Below are positions 25,691 to 34,375 of a stretch of 38,061 nucleotides of DNA, one piece after another. Origin of the DNA: Calothrix sp. CSU_2_0. Lineage in GTDB: Bacteria > Cyanobacteriota > Cyanobacteriia > Cyanobacteriales > Nostocaceae. The stretch spans positions 1 to 38,061 of the forward strand of contig JAAUPE010000063.1 of NCBI GenBank assembly GCA_012034595.1, in the 5' to 3' direction. Below the pieces are notes generated by a model that saw only the letters and a program-made list of their open reading frames with translations, did not search any database and was not told the origin of the DNA. The translations under genes and the position numbers were made by a program. Each line of letters begins with the position of its first letter. Positions within the stretch are counted from its first letter, which is position 1.

Positions 25691-25996
25691 ATGGTAGCAA
25701 CATTGTTATGTGCTGTTTGTGCTTGGGTCATGTTAATGATTACACTTGCGAGTGTTTACACTACTGTGCGTAAAGGAATAAGCCATGTCACCAGACTGCA
25801 CCAAATACCCTGCCACAATTGCGACTTTTTTACCAATGACTATCGACTCAAATGTACTGTGCATCCAGGTATAGCTTGTAGTGAAGATGCGATCGCATGT
25901 CGAGATTTTGAATTTAAAAGCGATCGCTGTAATTCTTGTCGGAAAGATACACGTAAACCTTTGAAAAATATATTTAATGCGAGAGTTTTGCAATAA
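25691..25996 (+). CDS. Small membrane-anchored Cys-rich protein
   Basis: 101-residue protein with a clear GAGGAAAA ribosome site. A single N-terminal membrane span (about 3-25) is followed by a soluble domain with nine Cys in the whole chain (7, 10, 41, 44, 55, 63, 70, 80, 83). The pattern C-x2-C-x10-C (41-55), then C63, C70 (in IACRDF) and C-x2-C (80-83) could bind zinc or an iron-sulfur cluster. The stretch LHQIPCHNCDFFTNDYRLKC resembles small uncharacterised proteins found across cyanobacteria; function unknown. Its place between the second antenna gene and a flavodoxin suggests a role in low-iron photosynthetic electron transport or cluster handling, which is inference. Confidence 0.75.
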   Translation: MVATLLCAVCAWVMLMITLASVYTTVRKGISHVTRLHQIPCHNCDFFTNDYRLKCTVHPGIACSEDAIACRDFEFKSDRCNSCRKDTRKPLKNIFNARVLQ

Positions 25997-26060
25997 TTCT
26001 AGGTTTAGTGTAGTCTAGTTACTAGTTGAGTATTATTGCTAATAATGATTGGGAGAGAGA

Positions 26061-26663
26061 ATGTCTGCAAAAATTGGACTGTTTTACGGCAGTACAACAG
26101 GTGACACTGATGCGATCGCTGAACTAATCCGTGATGAATTTGGCAGTAACAATGTCAGGTTACATTGCATTTCAGAAGCACGCGATCGGGATTTTGCAGG
26201 CTACAACTACCTAATTATGGGTTCCCCAACCTGGGGTATTGGCAAATTACAACGGGATTGGGAAGTTTTTTTTCCAGAACTAGATAATATCGACTTTAGA
26301 AGTAAAAAGGTCGCTTATTTTGGCTTAGGAGACCAGGTTGAATACCCATATAACTTTTTGGATGCAATGGGAATTTTAGCTTTGACGATTGCCTCTAGAG
26401 GTGGTATTAGAATTGGTTCTTGGTCTACTGAAGGCTATCATTTTCAAGAATCCAAAGCTTTAGTTAGTAATCAATTGCAGCAACCTACCAATGGTTCTCA
26501 AATTCTGGTACAAGATAAACCGATTCAGCTTGTTAATAGTACAAAAGGTTCCTTTGAGGATGAATTCGTTGGACTGGGAATTGATGAAGATAATCAATCG
26601 GAATTGACGGAAAAACGCATTAAAGTTTGGGTGGCTCAAATTAAAGCAGCGATACAGTTTTAG
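26061..26663 (+). CDS. Flavodoxin with a 30-residue insertion
   Basis: FMN-binding electron carrier of the long-chain flavodoxin fold. The ATG at 26061 is chosen because GGGAGAGAG lies immediately upstream; a TTG 12 bases earlier has no ribosome site. It is 200 residues, whereas the second flavodoxin in this island has 170. The FMN phosphate loop GSTTGDT (10-16), Trp58 (PTWGIG) and Tyr95/Tyr97 (DQVEYPYNF) flank the flavin as usual, so FMN binding should be intact. The extra 30 residues lie at about 135-168 between SKAL and FVGL, within the region of the long-chain loop. The downstream IDEDNQSELTEKRI is conserved. The insert contains no Cys and no motif I know. It may create a partner-specific surface. 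Confidence 0.85.
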   Translation: MSAKIGLFYGSTTGDTDAIAELIRDEFGSNNVRLHCISEARDRDFAGYNYLIMGSPTWGIGKLQRDWEVFFPELDNIDFRSKKVAYFGLGDQVEYPYNFLDAMGILALTIASRGGIRIGSWSTEGYHFQESKALVSNQLQQPTNGSQILVQDKPIQLVNSTKGSFEDEFVGLGIDEDNQSELTEKRIKVWVAQIKAAIQF

Positions 26664-26854
26664 AGCTTTTAGAGTACTCCAAGTGAAAAAATGCCCAATT
26701 GTCATTGCTTTCTCAAAGAGTAGCGATCGCAATGACAAGTTTTGGATTATTTATTTTTTGGAACACTCTCAAGTGACGAAGGGCAAAAATATATTGTATT
26801 CCTTCTGTCTTCTGGCTTTTTTCAGTAATACCAAAGTCATCAAGGTGAAAATTC

Positions 26855-27901
26855 ATGGCAACAACTTCTATCCCCAACAATACATCGATTCCAGAAGTGG
26901 GTTGGTGGTCGGGAAATACTCGTTTGCTCAACTTAACTGGCAAATTACTCGGTGCTCATGTAGCTCATGCTGGTTTGATTGTACTGTGGGCAGGAGCAAT
27001 GACCTTGTTTGAAATATCCCACTTTAACCCCAGTCAACCAATGTATGAGCAAGGATTAATTTTACTTCCTCACCTCGCAACTCTGGGAGTAGGGGTTGGG
27101 AAAGGTGGAGCAATAATTGATACTTATCCCTATTTTGTGATTGGGGTAATCCATCTGATTTCATCGGCTGTTTTAGGTGCTGGTGGTCTTTTTCATTCTT
27201 TAGTTGGTCCGAATGTACTTGCGAAGAATGCTTCTTTCCCTGGCTTTTTTGGCTATGACTGGAAAGATAAACGTAAAATGACAACTATTCTGGGTATTCA
27301 CCTGTTACTTTTGGGGGTTGGTGCTTGGCTTTTGGTTGCGAAAGCGATGTTTTGGGGTGGACTTTTTGACCCTTGGATGAATGGTGGTGAAGTCAGGGTG
27401 ATTTCTAATCCAACACTTAACCCGTTTACAATCTTCAGCTATTTATTTCCAGTACATGGTGCTTCGGGAATGGCAGCTGTGAATAATTTAGAGGATGTTG
27501 TTGGTGGTCATATTTGGGTTGGTTTGATGTGTGTTGGTGGTGGAATTTGGCACATCATTAGTAGTCCTTTTCCCTGGACGAAAAATATTTTGGTTTGGTC
27601 TGGTGAAGCTTATTTATCCTACAGTTTGGCAGCTTTGGCGTATATGGGTTTTTTAGCTGCTTATTTTGTGACTGTGAACAATACCGTTTATCCGGAGGTT
27701 TTTTATGGTTCTGTAGGTGCGATCGCAACTGCTAGTGGTGTTGTTTCTGCCCGTGGTTGGTTAGCGACATTTCATATTGTTTTTACCGTTTTATTCTTGT
27801 TTGGTCATATTTGGCACGCTATCCATGCTCGTGTGATTGAGGGTGGATTTGATTTTAAAACTGGTGACATGGTTCAAGCTCCAATGGTTTACCAAAAATA
27901 A
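26855..27901 (+). CDS. CP43-like chlorophyll-binding antenna protein lacking the large lumenal loop (third)
   Basis: 348-residue member of the CP43/IsiA/Pcb superfamily, and the closest of the three here to photosystem II CP43 (PsbC). It shares near-identical CP43 phrases: [87 protein letters not shown] and [20 protein letters not shown]. The roughly 120-residue lumenal loop that CP43 uses near the oxygen-evolving cluster is reduced to about 20 residues ([20 protein letters not shown]), so it cannot replace PsbC in that role. The AAGGTGAAAATTC before the ATG supplies a fair ribosome site. It lies between the two flavodoxin genes. Confidence 0.88.
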   Translation: MATTSIPNNTSIPEVGWWSGNTRLLNLTGKLLGAHVAHAGLIVLWAGAMTLFEISHFNPSQPMYEQGLILLPHLATLGVGVGKGGAIIDTYPYFVIGVIHLISSAVLGAGGLFHSLVGPNVLAKNASFPGFFGYDWKDKRKMTTILGIHLLLLGVGAWLLVAKAMFWGGLFDPWMNGGEVRVISNPTLNPFTIFSYLFPVHGASGMAAVNNLEDVVGGHIWVGLMCVGGGIWHIISSPFPWTKNILVWSGEAYLSYSLAALAYMGFLAAYFVTVNNTVYPEVFYGSVGAIATASGVVSARGWLATFHIVFTVLFLFGHIWHAIHARVIEGGFDFKTGDMVQAPMVYQK

Positions 27902-27962
27902 TCTTTTTCTCAGTATTTGGTTAGCTGGATTTAGTAGTTAGTGATTAATTGAGGGGTAATTT

Positions 27963-28475
27963 ATGTCTAAAAAAATTGGTTTGTTTTACGGTTCGACTAC
28001 TGGTAAAACTGAATCGGTAGCGGAGATAATTCGTGATGAATTTGGTGGTGATATTGTCACTTTAAATGAGGTATCTCAAGTTAATGGGGATGATTTTGAG
28101 GAGTATGAATATATTATTATTGGCTGTCCAACTTGGAATATTGGTGAGTTGCAAAGTGATTGGGAAGGACTTTATCAGGAATTAGATGATGTGGATTTTA
28201 GTGGAAAAATAGTAGCTTATTTTGGTACTGGTGACCAGATTGGGTATGCTGACAATTTTCAAGATGCAATGGGCATTTTGGAAGAAAAGATATCTGAGAA
28301 AGGTGCTAAAACTGTTGGTTATACTTCTACCGATGGTTATGAACATAATGAATCTAAAGCTATCAAAGATGGTAAGTTTGTTGGATTAGCGTTGGATGAA
28401 GATAATCAATCTGATTTAACTGATAAGCGAATTAAAGCTTGGGTAACTCAGTTAAAAACAGAGTTTGGTTTATAG
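27963..28475 (+). CDS. isiB: Flavodoxin IsiB
   Basis: Long-chain flavodoxin of standard length (170 residues) that replaces ferredoxin at photosystem I under iron limitation. The FMN phosphate loop is GSTTGKT (10-16). Trp58 in CPTWNIGEL and Tyr95 in DQIGYADNF stack on the flavin, and DGYEHNESKAIKDGKFVGLALDEDN covers the long loop in two parts (about 125-149). The close DEDNQSDLTDKRIKAWV ending matches IsiB proteins. A TTGAGGGG site lies just before the ATG. It is 61 bp after the third antenna gene, so the two are probably cotranscribed, like the classic isiAB pair. Confidence 0.95.
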   Translation: MSKKIGLFYGSTTGKTESVAEIIRDEFGGDIVTLNEVSQVNGDDFEEYEYIIIGCPTWNIGELQSDWEGLYQELDDVDFSGKIVAYFGTGDQIGYADNFQDAMGILEEKISEKGAKTVGYTSTDGYEHNESKAIKDGKFVGLALDEDNQSDLTDKRIKAWVTQLKTEFGL

Positions 28476-28520
28476 TTCATTATTGATTATTAATTATTAA
28501 TAGCTAATAATTAATAGTTG

Positions 28521-28547
28521 GGTGCGTTAAACTGTTACTAACGCACC
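28521..28547. other. Hairpin between isiB and the isiC-like gene
   Basis: GGTGCGTTA (28521-28529) and TAACGCACC (28539-28547) form a perfect 9-bp stem. GGTGCGTTA...TAACGCACC is a familiar dispersed hairpin type in Nostoc-like genomes. There is no T-run directly after, so it may be a partial terminator or RNA-stability element. Confidence 0.5.
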
Positions 28548-28661
28548 ATAATCTAAAAATTGTGACTTAGTGCTTTTAATAAGTATAAAAAGAAAAATGC
28601 ATTTAGACTATTTTTTTAGAGTCAAAAATCAAAAAAATATTTAATTTCATATTAAACTTCC

Positions 28662-29423
28662 ATGTCTGAATTATTTAGTGTCCTTTGGGTAAATACTAGT
28701 CCGAGTTTAAAGTGTTTTGATAAGCCATTAATTCGCCACTTATCCAAACATACAAATATTGCATATTGGGAATATATACAAACATTAGATGAAGCTAGTT
28801 CCATCGATAACGCAGTTACCTTACTTTATGATTATTTAAAACAACGCAATTCTTCAGAAGTAAATAATCCAATTCATTTAATTGGTCATGGAATTAGTGG
28901 ATCGGTTGCCTTAGTTTTTGCTCGTAATTATCCACATTTAGTGAGTTCCTTGACTCTTCTAGCAGTTGGTTCCCAACCCGCAATGACATGGCATTCCCAT
29001 TATTATATGCAAAGGAAAATCTTACCAATTAGTCGGGAACAGGTTTTAATAAATAGCATTCGCAGTCTACTTGGAAATCAACTTCCATACCCAGCCAAAA
29101 GTTTAATTACTGCTTTCACAAAAGATTTAGAAAAAGCTCCGACTCCTGATTCTCTTTTTCGACTAGTAAATTTACCACAAGGTGGTGTTCAATTACCATT
29201 GATGGTGTGTGGTAGTAAAACCGACCCAATTATAACTCCAATTGAATTATCTAATTGGCAAAATTGGCTAAAGTCTGGAGATAAGCTTTGGGAATGTGCA
29301 GAAGGACATCATTACTTTCACTATTTTTATCCTGAAAAATGCGGACAACAAATTTTGGGATTTTGGCAACGTATCGATCCAATGCTATTTATAGAAGCAA
29401 AAAATCTTGTTAAATTAACTTGA
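28662..29423 (+). CDS. isiC: IsiC-like alpha/beta hydrolase fold protein
   Basis: 253-residue alpha/beta-hydrolase-like protein encoded after isiB, the position of isiC in iron-stress operons. The nucleophile elbow reads [19 protein letters not shown] (73-91): where active family members have G-x-S-x-G, residue 77 is Gly. The late Asp ([11 protein letters not shown]) and His ([11 protein letters not shown]) positions are present. The protein may therefore be a non-hydrolytic binding or scaffold protein, or may use Ser79. It converges with coaBC, the two ends overlapping by 9 bases. The assignment to isiC is by position and fold, and the symbol is tentative. Confidence 0.72.
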   Translation: MSELFSVLWVNTSPSLKCFDKPLIRHLSKHTNIAYWEYIQTLDEASSIDNAVTLLYDYLKQRNSSEVNNPIHLIGHGISGSVALVFARNYPHLVSSLTLLAVGSQPAMTWHSHYYMQRKILPISREQVLINSIRSLLGNQLPYPAKSLITAFTKDLEKAPTPDSLFRLVNLPQGGVQLPLMVCGSKTDPIITPIELSNWQNWLKSGDKLWECAEGHHYFHYFYPEKCGQQILGFWQRIDPMLFIEAKNLVKLT

Positions 29424-30614
29424 TAAACCTAAAAAATCAAAAATATAATGTGCCATTTCTAATTTAGAACAAAGGGGAATTTCCAATCTATTACCTTGCT
29501 TATCCAGATATATCGCTTGATTGCGATCGCTCCCAAATCCACTATTTTCTCGATCGATGGGATTTGCAACAATTCCATCTAAATTTTTACGTTGCAATTT
29601 CTCTAACGCTGGAGTCACAATATCCCCAGTTTGTGCCGCAAATCCAATTAATTTTTGATGTGCTTGCTTAGAATTCCCTATTTCAGCAACAATATCTATT
29701 ACGGGTTCCAGAGGTAAACTTTCCGGAAGTGCTTTTTTTGCTAATTTATCACTACTAAAATCCCGTGGTTTGACATCAGCAACGGCTGCCGACATGATAA
29801 TAACATCAGCATTTCCAAATTCCCCCAGCATCGCTATTCGCATTTCTTCCGCAGAAACCACAGGTACAGCTTTCACTTCCAAAGGAGCTTCCCAGTCTGC
29901 CACACCATGCACGAGGGTGACATTTCCACCCCGATGTAACGCTGCTTGTGCTAAAGCTAATCCCATTTTTCCCGTGGCAGGATTACCAATAAATCGTACC
30001 GGATCGAGAAATTCGCGAGTTCCACCAGCACTAATTAAAATTCGTTTCCCTGCTAAATCCCGCTTTCCTTGGGTATATAACAAAGATTGAATATGGGAAA
30101 TGATTTCCGGAGGTTCTGCCATTCTCCCCTTACCAACGCGATCGCAAGCTAATAATCCCGATGCTGTACCCATCCCATGATATCTAGGATCGGCTAATAA
30201 CATTTGCCAATTGCGCTGCACTGCAACTTGTTCCCACATATCGGTATTCATCGCTGGAACTAGAAGTACGGGACATTTAGAAGCGAGTACCGTATTCGTT
30301 AATAAATTATCTGCCATCCCATAAGCCAATTTTGCCAGGGTATTGGCAGTTAAAGGCGCAATGACAAAAATATCTGCCCATTCCCCCAACTCGATATGTA
30401 GAGGACGTGAATTAGTAGATTGCCAGAAATCCTCATCAGTATAAGCTTGATGTCGCGAAAGTGTTGCCACTGTCAGGGGTGTAATAAACTTACTTGCCGA
30501 TTTTGTCAGCATTACCCGCACTTCCACACCCTGTTTAAACAGCGTAGAAACAACCTCACAAACCTTGTAAGCAGCAATACCACCAGTTATGCCAATGAGA
30601 ACTCGACTAAGCAT
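29415..30614 (-). CDS. coaBC: Bifunctional phosphopantothenoylcysteine decarboxylase / phosphopantothenate-cysteine ligase
   Basis: Catalyses two consecutive steps of coenzyme A synthesis. The N-terminal flavoprotein CoaC half (1-180) has the FMN-binding start [10 protein letters not shown], active-site His73 ([11 protein letters not shown]), PAMNTDMW (120-127) and catalytic Cys157 in [16 protein letters not shown]. The C-terminal CoaB half (from 188) has [20 protein letters not shown], then [10 protein letters not shown] and the lysine-rich KLAKKALP for CTP/phosphopantothenate binding, ending with [18 protein letters not shown]. The 399-residue length is normal. The ATG at 30614 begins directly at the first beta strand. 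It overlaps the 3' end of the isiC-like gene by 9 bases, tail to tail. Confidence 0.95.
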   Translation of the reverse strand: MLSRVLIGITGGIAAYKVCEVVSTLFKQGVEVRVMLTKSASKFITPLTVATLSRHQAYTDEDFWQSTNSRPLHIELGEWADIFVIAPLTANTLAKLAYGMADNLLTNTVLASKCPVLLVPAMNTDMWEQVAVQRNWQMLLADPRYHGMGTASGLLACDRVGKGRMAEPPEIISHIQSLLYTQGKRDLAGKRILISAGGTREFLDPVRFIGNPATGKMGLALAQAALHRGGNVTLVHGVADWEAPLEVKAVPVVSAEEMRIAMLGEFGNADVIIMSAAVADVKPRDFSSDKLAKKALPESLPLEPVIDIVAEIGNSKQAHQKLIGFAAQTGDIVTPALEKLQRKNLDGIVANPIDRENSGFGSDRNQAIYLDKQGNRLEIPLCSKLEMAHYIFDFLGLSS

Positions 30615-30728
30615 TATTTAGTTAGGAATTAGGAGTGATGAGTGATGAATTAATAGTTGAGAATAAAAATAGGAAGTTAAGAGTTAGCAGCAAAATTAGG
30701 AATAACAAGTAGTTTTCCGGTTTGATGA

Positions 30729-30785
30729 TTCCTAACTTCTAACTCCCAACTCCTAATATATAATTGCGAACCTCTAACTCCTAAC
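30729..30785. repeat. STRR (CTAACTC/CTAACTT)
   Basis: Degenerate tandem heptamers between coaBC and the DUF2555 gene. A matching purine-sense run (TTAGGAATTAGGAG) lies just after the coaBC start near 30621, so the two can pair. Confidence 0.55.
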
Positions 30786-30790
30786 TAATT

Positions 30791-31003
30791 TTACGCTTCG
30801 TCGTAAGCTTCCAAATCTAAAAGGTAGATATAGGACTCAACCAACTCAGGACGCTGAAACGCGATCGCACGTAATAAATGCCAATCATTTAAACCCTCAA
30901 AAGCATTACTGTAATTATCTTGTTCCAGACGTGTCGCTAAAGCTTCCACATCTTCGTCGGTCATTGCAGCAATTTCAGTTTTGGAAATGGTTAAAGTATT
31001 CAT
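30791..31003 (-). CDS. DUF2555 family protein
   Basis: 70-residue protein of a cyanobacteria-specific family of unknown function, recognised from MTDEDVEALATRLEQDNYSN and EGLNDWHLLRAIAFQRPELV followed by YIYLLDLEAYDEA. The start at 31003 (MNTLTISKTEIA) is preferred over one 33 bases further upstream because GGGAGGGG lies 7 bases before it. The protein is acidic and mostly helical, with no membrane span and no Cys. It stands alone; no neighbour suggests its role. Confidence 0.85.
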   Translation of the reverse strand: MNTLTISKTEIAAMTDEDVEALATRLEQDNYSNAFEGLNDWHLLRAIAFQRPELVESYIYLLDLEAYDEA

Positions 31004-31153
31004 AATGCTTACCCCTCCCTTTAGCAGCATTTGCATCCATCATGGGTTAGTTGCGCTGTGAGCGTAGCCTCCCAATATATATTACCCACTCATGCAGCTA
31101 ATTTTCGTAAAATTTATCCGAATTTCTACGATTAATTTGTAAAAATTTTGTAA

Positions 31154-31786
31154 CTAGGTTAACGGAAATCTACTCAAAATATAGTTTCGTAATACTCCTA
31201 ACATTTCCAAATTAATTTCATGTTCGGCATCAAACTCTTGATATTCAACGCTAACAGACAATGATTCCAAAGTTTCCCTTGCCTTCACCGCCGCTTGCAG
31301 GGGAACTACGCGATCGCTCCTTCCATGCATAATTAAAGTGGGGGATAAATAACTATTATTATTTGTTGATAAAGCAATATTTTCATGTAAATATCCACTC
31401 ATGGATACCAAACCAGCGACAGGTAGCTGCAAACCCACATCCAATGTCATTGCACCTCCTTGGGAAAATCCACCTAATATTGTCTTTGATAAGGGTATTT
31501 GAGTGCTTCTTTCTTCATACTGTATCCACTCGATTAATTTTTCTCGACTCTCACCCAACCCTTGATACATATTCTCTACACGCAGGTCGTACCATGCTCT
31601 ACCAATGGGTGAATAAGGGTAAGGAAATGGTGCATTCGGAAATACAAATTGAAAATTGGGTAAATCTAAATAAGGCACTAGTCCAGCTAAATCTTCCCCA
31701 TTTGCACCCCAACCATGCAACATAATAATTAAACCTGTTGGGGATTGAGGATTTTTTGCGGGTATGGTGGTAAATTCTAAAGTCAT
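31154..31786 (-). CDS. Phospholipase/carboxylesterase family serine hydrolase
   Basis: 210-residue alpha/beta hydrolase of the acyl-protein thioesterase/carboxylesterase family. The oxyanion region is IMLHGWGANGEDLAGL (21-36). The catalytic triad is complete: Ser108 in GGFSQGGAMT, Asp158 in HGRSDRVVP and His189 in DAEHEI. The NAPFPYPYSPIGRAWYD stretch is a typical lid or substrate segment. It likely cleaves short-chain esters or thioesters in the cytosol; the substrate is unknown. There is no signal peptide. The gene is monocistronic, preceded by about 760 bases of non-coding sequence shared with purH. Confidence 0.9.
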   Translation of the reverse strand: MTLEFTTIPAKNPQSPTGLIIMLHGWGANGEDLAGLVPYLDLPNFQFVFPNAPFPYPYSPIGRAWYDLRVENMYQGLGESREKLIEWIQYEERSTQIPLSKTILGGFSQGGAMTLDVGLQLPVAGLVSMSGYLHENIALSTNNNSYLSPTLIMHGRSDRVVPLQAAVKARETLESLSVSVEYQEFDAEHEINLEMLGVLRNYILSRFPLT

Positions 31787-31849
31787 AATTTATGGGGCAG
31801 AAATCAGAAGGAATAAAATATATTTTTCCCCCACCTCATCATAAATTTA

Positions 31850-31905
31850 TCTGCGTCCATCTGCGTACCCTGCGGGAAGCCGCAAAGCGTCAACATCTGC
31901 GGTTA
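31850..31905 (-). repeat. Dispersed GC-rich repeat, copy A
   Basis: The stretch ATCTGCGTCCATCTGCG to CATCTGCGGTT is of the TCTGCGT/GCGGTT dispersed-repeat type frequent in filamentous cyanobacteria. A diverged copy in opposite orientation lies at 32408-32465, so the pair bracket about 500 bases of non-coding DNA. Confidence 0.5.
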
Positions 31906-32060
31906 ATTATTCTTTCTTCCCAAGTTGTATAAGCTAACTAAATGCATTAACTCAATTATGATTTAAATTATTTAAGCTTGATATGTTAAGAATGTCAGGA
32001 AAATTTGATAAATAGAAAATGGGCTTACGGATTGACAGGACTTTGAGGATGCGATATTTT

Positions 32061-32127
32061 TAATACTCACGGGAGGCGTATGACTTTGATTAATCATGCC
32101 TCTGAAAGTATTATTCTTGCGTTATTT
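32061..32127 (+). other. Structured element upstream of purH (terminator or small RNA)
   Basis: Outer stem TAATACT (32061-32067) with AGTATTA (32107-32113); inner stem GAGGC and ATGA with TCAT and GCCTC, with a two-base bulge. A T-rich tail (GTTATTTTTTTG) follows about 8 bases later. The nested pairing suggests a real RNA structure. No known riboswitch was recognised. The rest of 31787-32549 shows no gene. Confidence 0.45.
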
Positions 32128-32407
32128 TTTTGATTCTAAATTAGCCTAAAATTATGTTTGTAATCTAAACATAGATTCGAGATTTGACTACGGTTGACAA
32201 TTTGACTTTTTAGATTAATGGGATGAATCCATGATATTTGTTGTATTGCTCTAAATACCCTAAATTAGTGGATAAAGGTGGTTATTATTTTTTGAGAAGA
32301 ATATCTGCTATTTTTTGTAATTATCTAGACCAATATAATCTTTTTGTCAGTATTTATTTTGAGAAAACGCGGCTTTTTATTTCTACAACAAGAAAATAAA
32401 AATACAA

Positions 32408-32465
32408 CGTAACCGCCATAGATGCGGAGCAGCTTCCGAAGGTAGACACGGAGAACGCAGAGAGA
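32408..32465 (+). repeat. Dispersed GC-rich repeat, copy B
   Basis: Sequence from ACGTAACCGCCATAGATGCG to GAGAACGCAGAGAG, an inverted diverged copy of the element at 31850-31905. It lies about 85 bases upstream of purH. Confidence 0.5.
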
Positions 32466-32549
32466 ATAAAAGAAATACTACATTACCCTATATCGGTAAA
32501 ATATTCTTCTGTCCTCACATTAATATTGACCGAAGGAAGCTTGGTAATT

Positions 32550-34099
32550 ATGGCAAGTCTAGCACTGCTGAGTGTATCGAATAAAGCGGGTTTAATCGAC
32601 CTAGCAAAGAGTTTAGTAGAAGAATTTGGCTTTGATTTAATCAGCAGTGGAGGCACAGCCAAAGCTTTAAAAGATGCAGGATTACCTGTGGCTAAAGTTG
32701 CAGATTATACGGGTTCCCCAGAAATTTTAGGTGGACGGGTAAAAACCTTACATCCACGTATTCACGGTGGTATCTTAGCTCGTCGTGACATTCCCGAACA
32801 CCTGACGGATTTGGAAAATAATCAAATCCGTCCTATAGATTTGGTTGTAGTGAATCTATACCCATTTGCGGAAACGATCGCGAAATCTGGGGTAACATTA
32901 GCCGAAGCGGTAGAACAAATTGATATTGGTGGTCCAGCGATGCTCAGGGCAGCATCAAAAAACTTTGCTAATTTGACTGTATTATGTGACCCAAATCAAT
33001 ACAATGAATATTTGCAGGAGTTGCGAAAAATGGCAATCCATCTTTAGAATTTCGCCAAAAATGCGCCTTAAAGGGATTTTCCCACACTGCTAGCTACGAC
33101 CAAGCAATCTCAGCTTACTTGCATGAACTTACCCCTGTGACTGGCGAGGGGGAAAAATTACCAGAAACATTTGCATTATCAGGTAAACAAATTCAAGCAT
33201 TACGCTATGGAGAAAACCCCCACCAACCTGCTGCATGGTATCAAACTGGGACTACACAAACTGGATGGGCAGCAGCAAAAAAACTCCAAGGAAAGGAACT
33301 CAGCTACAATAACTTGGTGGATTTGGAAGCAGCTAGACAAATCATTGCCGAATTTACCGATATCCCAGCAGCTACAATCATCAAACATACAAATCCTTGT
33401 GGTACAGCTTTGGGAGATACTCTCCATCAAGCCTATACCAAAGCCTTTAATGCTGATTCGGTTTCCGCTTTCGGTGGTATTGTCGCCTTAAACCGTCCGA
33501 TTGATGCTGCAACTGCGACGGAATTGAAAAAAACATTTTTGGAATGTGTAATTGCACCGGGTTGCGATCGCGATGCTGAAGAAATTCTGGCTGCAAAGGC
33601 AAATTTGCGAGTTTTAGTGTTACCCGATTTAACTAATGGTGCAACGGAAAATGTGAAAGCGATCGCAGGTGGTTTTCTTGTCCAAGCTGCCGATGATATT
33701 GTTGCTGACACTAGTAAATGGCAATTTGTCACCGATAAAAAGCCATCTTCCACAGAGCTTGAAGAATTACTCTTTGCCTGGAAAGTCTGCAAACACGTCA
33801 AATCTAACGCCATTGTCGTCACGCGCGATCGCACTACAATTGGTGTTGGTGCTGGACAAATGAATCGTGTCGGTTCGGTCAAAATAGCTCTCGAACAAGC
33901 GGCAGAAAAGGCAAAAGAGGGATTTCTCGCTAGTGATGGTTTTTTCCCCTTCGATGATTCTGTGCGAACTGCTGCTGAAAAAGGAATTACAGCCATAGTT
34001 CAACCTGGTGGTAGTTTACGCGATGAGGATTCCATCAAAGCCGCAAACGAACTCGGCATAATCATGGTTCTCACCGGAATTCGGCATTTTATGCATTAA
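32550..34099 (+). pseudogene. purH: Bifunctional AICAR transformylase/IMP cyclohydrolase, split by a one-base frameshift
   Basis: PurH performs the last two steps of IMP synthesis. The N-terminal cyclohydrolase half starts ATG 32550 ([20 protein letters not shown]) and reads to 33047. The transformylase half continues in another frame (open at least from 33119 to 34099; FALSGKQIQALRYGENPHQP, KHTNPCGTALGD, AFGGIVALN, closing VQPGGSLRDEDSIKAANELG and GIRHFMH). The break lies in TTGCGAAAAATGGC (33021-33034), with five A at 33026-33030. One more A would restore [20 protein letters not shown] and then HTASYDQAISAYL, a normal PurH sequence, giving one protein of about 516 residues. purH is needed for purine synthesis, so a sequencing error or slippage-tolerated expression is more likely than true loss. 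All key motifs are otherwise intact. Confidence 0.9.
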
Positions 34100-34119
34100 G
34101 AAGCGATTGGTGAGTAGAA

Positions 34120-34160
34120 AGGTCAGGAGTTAGGAGTTAGAAGTTAGGAGTTAGGAGTCA
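34120..34160. repeat. STRR (TTAGGAG)
   Basis: About five tandem TTAGGAG/TTAGAAG heptamers after purH. Confidence 0.7.
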
Positions 34161-34227
34161 AAAAGCTTTATCTATTATGACTTTTAGGCTAATTAACTGT
34201 ACCTCATATAATTCCAATCTGCTGTAA

Positions 34228-34320
34228 CCCCCACTTCCAACTCTAATTCCCAATTCCCAATTCCCAATTCCCAATTCCCAATTCCCAATTCCCAATCCCC
34301 AATTCCCAATTCCCAATTTA
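34228..34320. repeat. STRR (CCCAATT)n
   Basis: Long array of about 12 CCCAATT/CCCAATC heptamers, the same unit as at 3355-3391. It directly precedes the two small-RNA-like elements. Confidence 0.85.
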
Positions 34321-34375
34321 AAAACTGTCACTCAGGATACTTGCTCTTTCGCCCAACCCGCGATATCTTAGATTT

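Noticed and set aside
33433-33996. 187-residue antisense frame inside purH
   Set aside because: The plus strand encodes well-conserved transformylase blocks here, so the antisense frame is a shadow.
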